Shown here one piece after another: positions 40,352 through 50,523 of a DNA stretch of 64,000 nucleotides. Under the pieces are notes generated by a model. That model had not been told where the DNA came from and did no database searches. It worked only from the letters and a program-made list of their open reading frames with translations. Source of the DNA: Mesorhizobium sp. M2A.F.Ca.ET.046.03.2.1 (GTDB taxonomy: Bacteria; Pseudomonadota; Alphaproteobacteria; Rhizobiales; Rhizobiaceae). The position numbers were made by a program, and so were the translations under genes. Location: contig NZ_CP034449.1 in NCBI RefSeq assembly GCF_003952425.1, positions 3,348,001 to 3,412,000 on the forward strand. The letters are read 5' to 3'. Every line of letters begins with the position of its first letter. Position 1 is the first letter of the stretch.

Positions 40352-41788
40352 ATGCTCCAATGCAATCCGGAGGAGCCAAGTGGCCACATCGACCGATCCC
40401 GACTGCTGTTTGCGCCCGAGGCGAATTCGCGCGCACTGGCCCGCGCCCTTTACGCCGGCGTGAAGGACCTGCCCATCGTCAGTCCGCACGGTCATACCGA
40501 CCCGCGCTGGTATGCGCTCAACGAGCCGTTCCCCGATCCGGCGCAATTGCTGATCGTGCCCGATCATTACATCCTTCGCATGCTGTTCAGCCAGGGCTTG
40601 CGGCTGGAAGAGCTCGGCGTGCCGACGCTCGATGGCGCGCCGGGCGAGACCGATGGCCGGATGATCTGGCGGCGCTTCGCCGAGCATTATTATCTCTTCC
40701 GCGGCACGCCGACCCGGCTCTGGCTCGACCATGTGTTCGCGCATCTGTTCGGCATCGAGGAGCCGCTCACAGCCGCTTCCGCCGATCGCACCTACGATAC
40801 GATCGCCACGCTGCTGCAGCGCGACGACTATCGTCCGCGTGCGCTGTTCGAGCGCTTTAACATCGAGGTGATCGCCACGACCGAGGGCGCGCTCGACGAT
40901 CTCAAATGGCACCGGACGATCCGCGACAGCGGCTGGAACGGCCGCGTCGTCACGGCCTACCGGCCGGACGCGGTAGTCGATCCCGATTTCGAAGGATTCT
41001 TGGGCAATCTCGACCGCCTCGGCGACATCACGGGATGCGATACTGGTACATGGACAGGCTATCTCGATGCGCATCGGCAGCGTCGCGCCTATTTCAAGGC
41101 GTTCGGAGCAACCTCGTCCGATCATGGCCATCCGACCGCCGAGACCGCCAATCTCTCCGATGCGGCGGCTGAGGAGCTGTTCAACCGTATCCGCCGCGGC
41201 TCCGACGACCAGCGCGAGCGGCGGCTGTTCAGGGCGCAGATGTTGACCGAAATGGCCAAGATGAGCCGCGACGACGGCCTTGTGATGCAGATCCATCCCG
41301 GATCATGGCGCAATCATTCGCCTGCCGTTTTCCAGAAATTCGGCCGCGACAAGGGTTTCGATATCCCGACGCGGGCCGACTATGTGACGGCGCTGAAGCC
41401 GCTGCTCGACTGCGTCGGGCTGGAACGCGACATCACGATCATCCTGTTCACGCTCGACGAGTCGAGCTACGCACGCGAGCTGGCGCCGCTCGCCGGCGTC
41501 TATCCGGCGCTGAAGCTGGGGCCGGCCTGGTGGTTTCACGACAGTCCGGAAGGGATGCGCCGCTTTCGCGAGATGACTACCGAGACGGCAGGCTTCTACA
41601 ACACGGTCGGCTTCAACGACGACACGCGCGCCTTTCCGTCGATCCCGGCGCGCCACGACGTCGCGCGCCGCGTCGACTGCGCCTTCCTGGCGCGGCTGGT
41701 CGCCGAGCATCGGCTGCGCGAGGACGAGGCGCATGAGCTGGCGCGCGACCTTGCCTATACGCTTGCCAAGAAGGCGTACCGGCTCTGA
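40352..41788 (+). CDS. uxaC: Glucuronate isomerase (uronate isomerase)
   Basis: Isomerises D-glucuronate to D-fructuronate (and galacturonate to tagaturonate), the first step of hexuronate use. It is about 478 residues of the amidohydrolase-like UxaC family. It has the metal motif VSPHGHTDPRWYALNEPF, later MQIHPGSWRNHS, and GPAWWFHDSPEGM. The start is uncertain. In-frame ATGs at 40352 and 40292 lack good ribosome sites, while GGAGGAG (40369-40375) precedes a GTG at 40380 in another frame. Adding one base near 40403 would give a family-like MATSTDPDLLF start joined to APEANSRALAR. Confidence 0.88.
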   Translation: MLQCNPEEPSGHIDRSRLLFAPEANSRALARALYAGVKDLPIVSPHGHTDPRWYALNEPFPDPAQLLIVPDHYILRMLFSQGLRLEELGVPTLDGAPGETDGRMIWRRFAEHYYLFRGTPTRLWLDHVFAHLFGIEEPLTAASADRTYDTIATLLQRDDYRPRALFERFNIEVIATTEGALDDLKWHRTIRDSGWNGRVVTAYRPDAVVDPDFEGFLGNLDRLGDITGCDTGTWTGYLDAHRQRRAYFKAFGATSSDHGHPTAETANLSDAAAEELFNRIRRGSDDQRERRLFRAQMLTEMAKMSRDDGLVMQIHPGSWRNHSPAVFQKFGRDKGFDIPTRADYVTALKPLLDCVGLERDITIILFTLDESSYARELAPLAGVYPALKLGPAWWFHDSPEGMRRFREMTTETAGFYNTVGFNDDTRAFPSIPARHDVARRVDCAFLARLVAEHRLREDEAHELARDLAYTLAKKAYRL

Positions 41789-41823
41789 GCCTGGCGCCCA
41801 TGGGTTTGGCATGGAGGAACGTC

Positions 41824-41850
41824 ATGCTTCGAATGGAAATTGGACGATGA
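41824..41850 (+). CDS. Eight-codon minicistron overlapping the KdgF-like start
   Basis: ATG at 41824, six bases after GGAGG (41813-41817), encodes MLRMEIGR and stops in TGA, which overlaps the next ATG as ATGA. The cupin gene itself lacks a good ribosome site, so ribosomes may reach it by termination-reinitiation from this minicistron. Inferred from layout only. Confidence 0.4.
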   Translation: MLRMEIGR

Positions 41851-42179
41851 GCGATATTTTCTCACACGCAGGCGCAAAAGCCTGGGAACCGACGCCGGAC
41901 GGCAATCGCCGGCGCGTGCTGGTGCACACAGACGAACTGATGATGGTCGAATTTGCTTTTGAAAAGGGCGGGGTCGGCGCTCTGCATTCGCATCCGCATG
42001 TCCAGGCAAGCTATGTCGCCGAGGGCCGCTTCGAGGTCACCATCGACGGCCGATCGGAAATCCTCGAGACCGGAAGCAGCTTCATCGTGCCTTCCAATCT
42101 CGTGCATGGCGTCAAGGCGCTGGAGGCCGGGCGCCTGGTCGACAGCTTCGCGCCTTACCGCGCCGATTTCCTCGGCTGA
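41847..42179 (+). CDS. kdgF: KdgF-like cupin (uronate sugar metabolism)
   Basis: A 110-residue single cupin. Metal-binding residues are in ALHSHPHVQASYVAEGRFEV (motif 1: two His and a Glu-containing G-E/G stretch) and IVPSNLVHGVKAL (motif 2 His). KdgF converts 4,5-unsaturated monouronates to 5-keto-4-deoxyuronate, which suits its place after uxaC. The N-terminus (FSHAGAKAWEPT) and length fit KdgF. The ATG at 41847 was chosen; longer frames run into uxaC. Confidence 0.8.
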   Translation: MSDIFSHAGAKAWEPTPDGNRRRVLVHTDELMMVEFAFEKGGVGALHSHPHVQASYVAEGRFEVTIDGRSEILETGSSFIVPSNLVHGVKALEAGRLVDSFAPYRADFLG

Positions 42180-42199
42180 GTATCCGCTTCTCAAAGGAA

Positions 42200-42227
42200 A
42201 AGCCCGCGCCGTATAAAGCGCGGGCTT
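42200..42227 (+). terminator. Intrinsic terminator of the uxaC-kdgF unit
   Basis: AAGCCCGCGC and GCGCGGGCTT arms with an eight-base loop, followed by GTTGCC. Strong stem, weak T-tract. The remaining 42228-42346 holds nothing recognisable. Confidence 0.75.
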
Positions 42228-42346
42228 GTTGCCTGGGCGCTGGTTGCGCCGCCGCGGTACTCAAACATTGCCGCAGAAGTGCAAAGGTGCCGCAGCATGG
42301 TGAAGATAAGCTTAACGGCGACCGACTGCCGGCAGGTTGGGAAAAC

Positions 42347-42973
42347 TCAGCGCTGCTGCAGCGCGAGCCGTATGCCGAGGGCGCAATAGATGCCGCCGAC
42401 CACCTTGCCTTGCCATTTCAGCACTGCCGGATTGCGGCGCAGGAAGGAACCCAGTCCGCCCGCGCTGACCGCGAAGACGACAGTGCTGAAGAGACCGAGC
42501 AGGATGAAGATGATGCCCAGCACCATCAGTTGCAGCACCACGAAACCGCCTTGCGGGTGGACGAATTGCGGCAGGAAGGCGAGGAAGAACAGAGCCGTCT
42601 TCGGGTTGAGCACTTCGGTCAGGATCGCCTGCCGGAAGGCTTTTCGCGCCGAGATCGGTAGCGTCCTGCCCGCCAGATTGGCCGGCGCCTTTTCGAGAAT
42701 GGCGCGGATGCCGAGATAAACGAGATAGGCAGCGCCGATATATTTGACGATGCTGAACAGCATCGCCGAGGCGGCGATGATGGCCGAGATGCCGACAATG
42801 GCCATGATGGTGTGGATGACATCACCCGCCGCGACACCGGCGCCGGTAGCGATGCCGACCTTCGTGCCCGAGCTCGTCGCGCGCGCCACGGTGAGCAGCG
42901 TCGCCGGTCCCGGAATGAAGACGAAGCCGAACACGACCGCGATGTAGGTGATGAGCGTGGCGGGGTCGATCAT
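42347..42973 (-). CDS. LysE/RhtB family amino-acid exporter
   Basis: A 208-residue inner-membrane protein with about six helices. The signature FIPGPATLLTVARATSSGTKVGIATGAG is that of RhtB-type exporters of homoserine, threonine or lysine, and EVLNPKTALFFLAFLPQFV is the second conserved block. The ATG at 42973 (MIDPATLITY) is the family start. It is divergent from recQ. Confidence 0.92.
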   Translation of the reverse strand: MIDPATLITYIAVVFGFVFIPGPATLLTVARATSSGTKVGIATGAGVAAGDVIHTIMAIVGISAIIAASAMLFSIVKYIGAAYLVYLGIRAILEKAPANLAGRTLPISARKAFRQAILTEVLNPKTALFFLAFLPQFVHPQGGFVVLQLMVLGIIFILLGLFSTVVFAVSAGGLGSFLRRNPAVLKWQGKVVGGIYCALGIRLALQQR

Positions 42974-43213
42974 GCGAAGGTTCCTTTTGCGGTTGCTGCC
43001 GGCATGGATGCATCGAACCATAGCAGCCGGGGCTCTCCAGCCAGTGTGCCAGCCATGGCTTTTCGATGCGACATTGGCGCGAGGCGACAGGGCTACCCGC
43101 AAAGCGCGGTTGTGGCCGGGTCGCGGCTGCGCTACTCCAAGGCATCACGCGGTGAATCACTTGTCTGCTCTTCGCATCTTCCCGAAAACGACTTCCTGTC
43201 CGGTGTCTGCCTG

Positions 43214-45058
<1,845 letters not shown>

Positions 45059-45111
45059 AGCTTCATCGCGGGATCGTGCGGCGCTCCGCCTCCGATCAAT
45101 CTCGACCGGGC

Positions 45112-45474
45112 TCAGTAGGCTTTGAGCTTACCCGCCCAGCGATCCCTCCCTGCCCAATAGGGGCATTTCGGACAGACGCCGCCTTCAGGATAGTCGGTTC
45201 CTTCCTCATGCGGACAACCTAGAATTCCGTCGACCATCACCACGGAATGGACGTCTTGCTCCCACAAGAACGCCGCGATTTCGGCGAAGATCATGTCATC
45301 CTTGCGCAGATCGCCCGTTTCGCCGAACCAGCGACGCAGCTCGGTCACCTCAGAGTCCTGGTACGGAAGTATCGCGACCGCCACCTTGGTGGCGCGGCTG
45401 TCATCGGGACCATAGAAGGCAACGGTGCCAACAGGGTAGCTTCGCACACTTTCTTGGCTTTCTTCTCGATCCAC
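45112..45474 (-). CDS. Hypothetical protein with C-terminal Cys cluster
   Basis: A 120-residue protein from the GTG at 45474, which follows AAGAAA. The N-terminal half is a mixed alpha/beta stretch (VGTVAFYGPDDSRATKVAVAILP). The C-terminus has GCPHEEG and GGVCPKCPYW, which could bind a metal. I do not recognise the family. It is convergent with recQ. The neighbours on the right are also uncharacterised, so 45.1-47.5 kb looks like a small accessory patch. Confidence 0.65.
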   Translation of the reverse strand: MDREESQESVRSYPVGTVAFYGPDDSRATKVAVAILPYQDSEVTELRRWFGETGDLRKDDMIFAEIAAFLWEQDVHSVVMVDGILGCPHEEGTDYPEGGVCPKCPYWAGRDRWAGKLKAY

Positions 45475-45567
45475 TTTCTTGCCCGTGTTTGCTCGCTCAG
45501 TTGTGAATCGACAGGATGTCGGCGGTCGTAAGAGACAGGGTCAGCAAACAAAGGATGGATCAACACC

Positions 45568-45974
45568 ATGGTCCAAGGCAAGCGGTGGGTCCACAGGGCC
45601 CCAAGGCCCGCGGCAGTCAGCCAGCGAGAGAAACAGGTGATTGTCACGGCATGCGAGAAGTTCATTCAGGACGTCCTCAAACCCAGGTACCTGTCCGAGA
45701 TACGACCGACGAAATGGAATTACACAGTCGACATCCGGGGCGCATGGGCGGGCGGGCGGTAACGCTTCATCCAGCGGTTTCGGTCGGGCTGGAGCAAAAT
45801 CGCGGCGAGGAGGAGTTCGACGCGCCTTTCGCCAGGCTGGACTGCATCGGACCAGACAGATTCGACATCTATTGGATGCGGCATACGGGCAAATGGTGGC
45901 TGTTGCATGCGAATGTGACGCTCGCCGAGGCGCTCCATATCCTCGAAGCCGATGAACTCCTGCACCCGGTTTAG
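45568..45974 (+). pseudogene. DUF3024 protein, inactivated by a nonsense codon and a frameshift
   Basis: The first 64 codons (from the ATG at 45568) include IRPTKWNYTVDIRGAWAGGR, matching my memory of DUF3024. TAA at 45760-45762 replaces an expected Tyr codon, and translation past it reads RFIQRFRSGWSK. At 45796-45799 an A-run appears one base short; restoring it gives SKNRGEEEFDAPFARLD, then DRFDIYWMRHTGKWWLLH and ALHILEADELLHP to a stop at 45972. Two independent lesions make a genuine pseudogene more likely than error alone. The function of DUF3024 is unknown. Confidence 0.8.
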
Positions 45975-45976
45975 CA

Positions 45977-47113
45977 ATGAGCGAATACCAATATTACGAA
46001 TTCCAGGCGGTCGATCGTCCTCTTGGCAACGCGGATCGACAGGTGCTTCGCGGCCTGTCTTCGCGGGCGCGGATCACCGCCACCAGCTTCACCAATTCCT
46101 ACGAGTGGGGAGACTTCAGGGGCGATCCGGACGAGCTTATGGCGCGCTGGTTCGATCTTCATCTCTATTTCGCCAACTGGGGTTCCCGCCGCCTGATGAT
46201 CAAGCTGCCGGCTCGGTTGGTCGATCGGGACCGCATAGGCAGCTTCCTCGCGGCGACCGACGACGTCATGCTCAAAGACGCCGGCGAGAACGTCATCATA
46301 AGCATCTCACGCGACGAGGAGGAGCACGAATATCTGGACGATGAGGACTCGAGTTGGCTCGCCGCCTTGGCGCCATTGCGAGCCGACTTGCTCGCAGGCG
46401 ATCTTCGGCTTTTCTATCTCACCTGGTTGATGGCTGTCGAAGCGGACGCCGTTGAACCCGATGCGCCGGAGCCGATGCCGGGAATCGGGCCGCTGTCCGA
46501 GGCGCTCGAAGCCTTTGCCGAATTCTTCGGCATCGATCATGGTCTGGTCCAGGCGGCGGCCGAGCGAAGCGCGGAAACGGCGCCCGCCGGCCCGGAGCCG
46601 GAAATGGCCCGACGGGTGGTCGCGGCGATGAACGACGCTGAGAAGACCAGTCTGCTCATGCGGGTTTTCAACGGCGAGCCCAATCTATCCGCCGAGTTGC
46701 GGGCCACGATACGGGCGCGTTTGGAACCCGAAACGACAATCTCGCCTGGCGCTTTGCGCACATCAGCGGATCTGCGGGCACGGGCCGAAGAAATTCGCCT
46801 TGCCCGCAAGCGCGCCGAGGCGGAGGCGGCGGAAGCGCAGCGGCGATTGCTGGCGGAAGCGGCCGAGAAGGCCCGCGATGTCCGGATCGATGCGCTTCGT
46901 CAGCGGGGCGAGAACGTCTGGGCAGAGGTCGAGACCGAGATCATGCGACGCAATCCAGCCGGTTACGACAAGGCGGCGGCGCTTCTTTCCGATCTGTCGG
47001 TGCTTGCCGAAAGAGGGGGCAGTACCGAGGAATTTCGCCACCGGCTTCAAGCGATCCGGGAACGTCACGCCGGCAAGGGGCGCTTCATCGAACGTGTGAC
47101 GTTGCTGGGATAG
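45977..47113 (+). CDS. Conserved protein of unknown function with C-terminal coiled coil
   Basis: 378 residues. It starts SEYQYYEFQAVDRPL and has ARITATSFTNSYEWGDF and ANWGSRRLMIKLP, phrases I have seen in a widespread uncharacterised bacterial family. Residues about 265-300 form a charged helix rich in Ala, Glu and Arg (RLARKRAEAEAAEAQRRLLA), a likely coiled coil. There is no signal peptide or membrane segment. It begins two bases after the DUF3024 pseudogene, so the two were probably an operon. Confidence 0.7.
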   Translation: MSEYQYYEFQAVDRPLGNADRQVLRGLSSRARITATSFTNSYEWGDFRGDPDELMARWFDLHLYFANWGSRRLMIKLPARLVDRDRIGSFLAATDDVMLKDAGENVIISISRDEEEHEYLDDEDSSWLAALAPLRADLLAGDLRLFYLTWLMAVEADAVEPDAPEPMPGIGPLSEALEAFAEFFGIDHGLVQAAAERSAETAPAGPEPEMARRVVAAMNDAEKTSLLMRVFNGEPNLSAELRATIRARLEPETTISPGALRTSADLRARAEEIRLARKRAEAEAAEAQRRLLAEAAEKARDVRIDALRQRGENVWAEVETEIMRRNPAGYDKAAALLSDLSVLAERGGSTEEFRHRLQAIRERHAGKGRFIERVTLLG

Positions 47114-47130
47114 GCGTGCCCGGGGGCCGG

Positions 47131-47544
47131 TCAACGCCAAAGGCAGACCTTGACGTCCCTCCCGATATAGCAGGCGCCTTCGCAGCGAAGCTCTCCCCAA
47201 TCGCCCACCTCGCCGTGCGTCTCGCGAATATCCCCGTTGGCATAGCCTGCCCAAGAATCTCCGTCCTTGTAGACAACGGCCCAGTAATCCTTGGACATCT
47301 CGCCAGCCCCGCTATGCGTGTCGGGATAGTCGATGCCGGCGAAAACCTGCTTGGGGCCCTGGATGTTGAAATCGCCGCCCTGCTCGATCTGATAGGAGCA
47401 TTTTCCGGATATGCGGGTCTCGCCGTGAACGACGAGCAGGCAGCGGCCCCATTTGTAACCGCTCGGCAGACGATGCTGTGCTGCATACGAAGGCGAGAGG
47501 GAAAACGCAATTGCCAGGGCGGCCACGATGGTTCGCACAGTCAT
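47131..47544 (-). CDS. Secreted small protein of unknown function
   Basis: 137 residues with a clear signal peptide (TVRTIVAALAIAFSLSPSYAA, cleavage after residue about 22). Mature part: six cysteines in WGRCLL, GKCSY, LRCEGACY and KVCLW could form three disulfides. I do not recognise the fold. The ATG at 47544 was preferred over 47556 because GGTGAT lies just upstream; the in-frame extension to 47970 crosses the copper-island leader and is noise. Confidence 0.65.
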   Translation of the reverse strand: MTVRTIVAALAIAFSLSPSYAAQHRLPSGYKWGRCLLVVHGETRISGKCSYQIEQGGDFNIQGPKQVFAGIDYPDTHSGAGEMSKDYWAVVYKDGDSWAGYANGDIRETHGEVGDWGELRCEGACYIGRDVKVCLWR

Positions 47545-47667
47545 CCTATCACCCATCGTGAAACAGCCGACTGGATTCGGCCCAGGGCGTGTGTCGAAAA
47601 TGGTCCTCCGCGGGATGGTTCCACTAGAGACCCTCTTATTTGTCCTGGAATTGTCCCCCAGAGCCGG

Positions 47668-47765
47668 TTCGATCGGATTGACGCATGTCAAAGCGCATTT
47701 TGATTGAAGAGGTAATCTTAATGTGAAGAACATGGAAGCCGCATTGTGCTTGAACGAGTTTGGCA
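47668..47765 (+). repeat. Duplicated leader region, copy 1 (paired with 51870-51972)
   Basis: About 100 bp homologous to the region upstream of the second copper unit. It shares TTGACGCA..TCAAAGCGCAT, GGAAGCC and TGTGCTTGAAC in the same order and spacing. It contains the FNR-like box and a conserved GGAAG-GTG translation start, here opening a 16-codon ORF (GTG 47746). Confidence 0.8.
47678..47691 (+). promoter_or_regulatory. FNR/FixK-like box, unit 1
   Basis: TTGACGCATGTCAA is a perfect 5-4-5 palindrome close to the TTGAT-N4-ATCAA consensus of FNR/FixK/FnrN regulators. AATCTT lies about 22 bases downstream, where a -10 would be for a class II site centred near -41. The low-oxygen link is inferred. 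Confidence 0.65.
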
Positions 47766-47803
47766 AATTCCGGCCCACGTTTGCGGGATAGATTAGTTCC
47801 AAG

Positions 47804-48256
47804 ATGGCGTTCGCCGAGGCTCGGAAAGGGTTGATTGTGGATCGGAAAGGCATCCGACCAAGGCTTGGCCGTTCCATGAAGCGCCCGTCAGGATTTGGCG
47901 GTTCGCGTTGGCTGGCCGTCTGCCTCGCGTTGCTGATGGCGTTCTCCACGGTCCTTTCCAGCCATGCCAATTCGGCCGCGGCTTCGTTTGGCGCCCAATG
48001 GGCAGCAGAGCATAATCATGGCTCCGCGGCGATCCGACATGATGGTTCCGCCCCGTGCAAGGATTTCGGCCATGCGCGCCATCAAGGCACATGCGGCATC
48101 TCGGCTTCAGGCTGCTCATTCTGCGTCCCGGTTGACGTCCATCTCTTCGTCGCGATTTCGGGAAGCCACCCCGTCGCGACGGCGCCGCCTTTCGTATCCT
48201 CTCCAAGTGACGTGCCTGTCGGGCTGCGCCCTCCAAAGCTCGTCGTGACCGCCTGA
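47804..48256 (+). CDS. Secreted Cys/His-rich small protein, copper unit 1
   Basis: Up to 150 residues; likely starts are ATG 47804, GTG 47837 (after AAAGGG) or ATG 47876. The last gives a clean signal peptide (SRWLAVCLALLMAFSTVLSS). The mature part carries EHNHGS, CKDFGHARHQGTC and GCSFCVPVDVHLF, which could bind copper. It resembles, in layout only, the CopL/DUF2946-type leader genes of copper operons. It lies 78 bp before the multicopper oxidase on the same strand. Confidence 0.65.
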   Translation: MAFAEARKGLIVDRKGIRPRLGRSMKRPSGFGGSRWLAVCLALLMAFSTVLSSHANSAAASFGAQWAAEHNHGSAAIRHDGSAPCKDFGHARHQGTCGISASGCSFCVPVDVHLFVAISGSHPVATAPPFVSSPSDVPVGLRPPKLVVTA

Positions 48257-48334
48257 GCGCACGCGCGCCCTGGCGTTCGTGCGCTTCGCCGCCGGTCAAT
48301 CCGGCCCTCGAGTCACGAACATGAGAGCTTTGCA

Positions 48335-49813
48335 ATGCAATCCATATCCCGTCGCCAGTTCCTGGCATCCACGGTGGCTGCCGGCGCCGCGGGCGTCGTC
48401 CTGCCGCTGATCAATCCCCGCGCTGTACAGGCGGCCTCCCCGAGCATCATCCGGGCAGATACCCGCATCATCGAGGTGGCCGGCCGTGCCGCCAAAGTCT
48501 TCGGTCTCGTCCAGCCCGACGGCACCCCTGGGCTTGTCACCTCGGCCGCCAATGACTTCCAGGTCCGGCTCGAAAATAGGCTGCACGCGCCGACCTTGAT
48601 CCATTGGCACGGCCTGACGCCGCCGTTCGGACAGGACGGCGTGCCCGACCTGCCGCAACCGTTGCTGCAGCCGGGCCAGTCCTATGATTACAGCTTCCCC
48701 GTCACGACGCCGGGCACGCATTGGATGCATGCCCACACGCTGCAGGAACAGCAGCTGCTTGCCGCGCCCCTGATCGTCACAGACCCTGCGGAGGCAGGCG
48801 CGGACGAGCAGCCCTTGGTGGTGCTGTTTCACGACTTCAGCTTCAAAACGCCTGAGGAATTGCTGGCCGGGCTGACCGGATCAGCGCCTGCATCGGGAAA
48901 CGGCGGCATGGCCGGGCACTCGATGTCGGGCATGTCAGGCATGGACATGCAGGGCATGTCGGACGGGCAAGGCATGTCGGACGGGCAAGGCATGGCCATG
49001 CCGATGGACGTCAACGACATCCAATACGACGCCTACCTGGCGAACGACCGGACGCTGGACGATCCACAGCTGTTTGCTGTCGAACGCAACGGCACGGTCC
49101 GGCTGCGGCTCATCAACGGCGCGACCGCAACGGCATTCTGGGTCGACACCGGGTCGATCGAGGGCGAGGCAATCGCTGTCGACGGGAATGCCGTCACGCC
49201 AGTGCGCGGTCGCCGCTTTCCGCTCGCCATGGGCCAGCGCCTCGACATCCGGCTGCGTATTCCGGACGAGGCGGGAGCCTGGCCGATCCTGGCGCTGCGT
49301 GAGGGCAGTGTCGAGCGCACTGGTTTCGTGCTGGCGACCAGGGGCGGCGCGGTAAAGCGCATCGCGCCGGTTGGCGACCAGGCGACAGCCGCGTTCGACC
49401 TCGCATTCGAGTCCAGCCTCGTCGCCGCCAAGCCTCTGGCCTTGAGATCGGCGAACCGGAACCAGGCCGTCGAGATTGGCGGCACCATGCAGGGCTACTC
49501 CTGGACGCTCAACGGCAGGACATGGGGCAACCATCAGCCGATCGCCGTGCGAAAGGGTGAGCGCATCGAACTCGTCCTGCGCAACGCAAGTATAATGGGC
49601 CATCCCATGCACCTCCACGGCCATCATTTCCAGGTTGTCGCCATCGACGGCCGCCGCTTCGCGGGGGCTGTCCGCGACACCGTCTGGCTGCCGCCGATGC
49701 GCGAGGTGACGGTGGCGTTCGATGCTGCCAACCCAGGGACATGGGCGTTCCACTGCCATCACCTCTACCACATGGCGACCGGCATGATGACCGTCGTCGA
49801 CTACGCCGCCTAA
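48335..49813 (+). CDS. Multicopper oxidase, Tat-exported, with Met-rich insert
   Basis: A 492-residue periplasmic oxidase of the CueO/CopA type, thought to oxidise Cu(I). The Tat signal is SRRQFLAST. All copper motifs are present: HWHG (residues 90-93), HWMHAH (129-134), HPMHLHGHHF, and HCHHLYHMATGM with the type 1 ligands. A Met-rich loop (residues about 192-224, with GMSDGQGMSDGQGMAMPM) resembles the CueO Cu(I)-binding insert. An 18-bp perfect tandem duplication lies at 48953-48988. It starts unit 1 of the copper island with the preceding small protein. Confidence 0.94.
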   Translation: MQSISRRQFLASTVAAGAAGVVLPLINPRAVQAASPSIIRADTRIIEVAGRAAKVFGLVQPDGTPGLVTSAANDFQVRLENRLHAPTLIHWHGLTPPFGQDGVPDLPQPLLQPGQSYDYSFPVTTPGTHWMHAHTLQEQQLLAAPLIVTDPAEAGADEQPLVVLFHDFSFKTPEELLAGLTGSAPASGNGGMAGHSMSGMSGMDMQGMSDGQGMSDGQGMAMPMDVNDIQYDAYLANDRTLDDPQLFAVERNGTVRLRLINGATATAFWVDTGSIEGEAIAVDGNAVTPVRGRRFPLAMGQRLDIRLRIPDEAGAWPILALREGSVERTGFVLATRGGAVKRIAPVGDQATAAFDLAFESSLVAAKPLALRSANRNQAVEIGGTMQGYSWTLNGRTWGNHQPIAVRKGERIELVLRNASIMGHPMHLHGHHFQVVAIDGRRFAGAVRDTVWLPPMREVTVAFDAANPGTWAFHCHHLYHMATGMMTVVDYAA

Positions 49814-49833
49814 CCGATTTCAAGGATAGGACC

Positions 49834-50454
49834 ATGAGACGGAACGATATGAATACCCTCTTCAGGACCCTGGCGATCGGAGCAGTCCTCGCATTCTCGG
49901 CGCCCGTTCTCGCGAACGATGCGCATCATCCGGCTGGCAGCCGAGACTCCTCGCCGCCCCCTGCCGCGACGGAGAATGCGGAGGACGGAGGCACTGGCTC
50001 GGGGATGCCCATGATGATGGGCAACTTGTCCAACACCATGATGCCGAACGGCATGATGAAGATGATGATGGCGATGATGGCGGGCGGCGACACTCCTATG
50101 GGTCAGATGATGTCGCCCGACCATGTCGAGGGGCGGATCGCCTTCCTCTCGACCGAACTGAAACTCACCAAGGCCCAGCGGCCCCTGTGGGACGCCGTCG
50201 CCGAGGCGCTGCGGGCAAACGCTCACTCGGCCAAGGACATGATGGCGAAAATGCCGGCCGGTATGATGGGCGGGGATACCGGCCCCGAAACGCCAGTGGA
50301 GCGGATCGAGGTTCAGGAGCGAATGCTGTCGACGCGGCTCGAGGGACTGAGGCGGCTCAAGGTCGCTTTGGAGCCCTTCTACGCGTCGCTGGACGATGCC
50401 CAGAAGGCGGTGGCCGACAAGCTGCTCGCGCCGGCCCCGATGGGCATGATGTGA
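49834..50454 (+). CDS. Met-rich Spy/CpxP-like periplasmic protein
   Basis: 206 residues with a signal peptide (NTLFRTLAIGAVLAFSAPVLA). A region very rich in Met (MPMMMGNLSNTMMPNGMMKM, residues about 60-79) is followed by a helical part. This carries LTKAQRPLWDAV, an LTxxQ-type motif of the Spy/CpxP family of periplasmic chaperones and metal sensors. The likely role is Cu(I) binding or protection of envelope proteins. The ATG at 49834 follows AAGGATAGGACC, 20 bp after the oxidase stop. Confidence 0.8.
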   Translation: MRRNDMNTLFRTLAIGAVLAFSAPVLANDAHHPAGSRDSSPPPAATENAEDGGTGSGMPMMMGNLSNTMMPNGMMKMMMAMMAGGDTPMGQMMSPDHVEGRIAFLSTELKLTKAQRPLWDAVAEALRANAHSAKDMMAKMPAGMMGGDTGPETPVERIEVQERMLSTRLEGLRRLKVALEPFYASLDDAQKAVADKLLAPAPMGMM

Positions 50455-50523
50455 GACATGAAGGGGCCGTTGCACCAGACCGCGAGGGCCCCCGCGATCG
50501 ACGCGAGATCTCCAGGTGAGACC

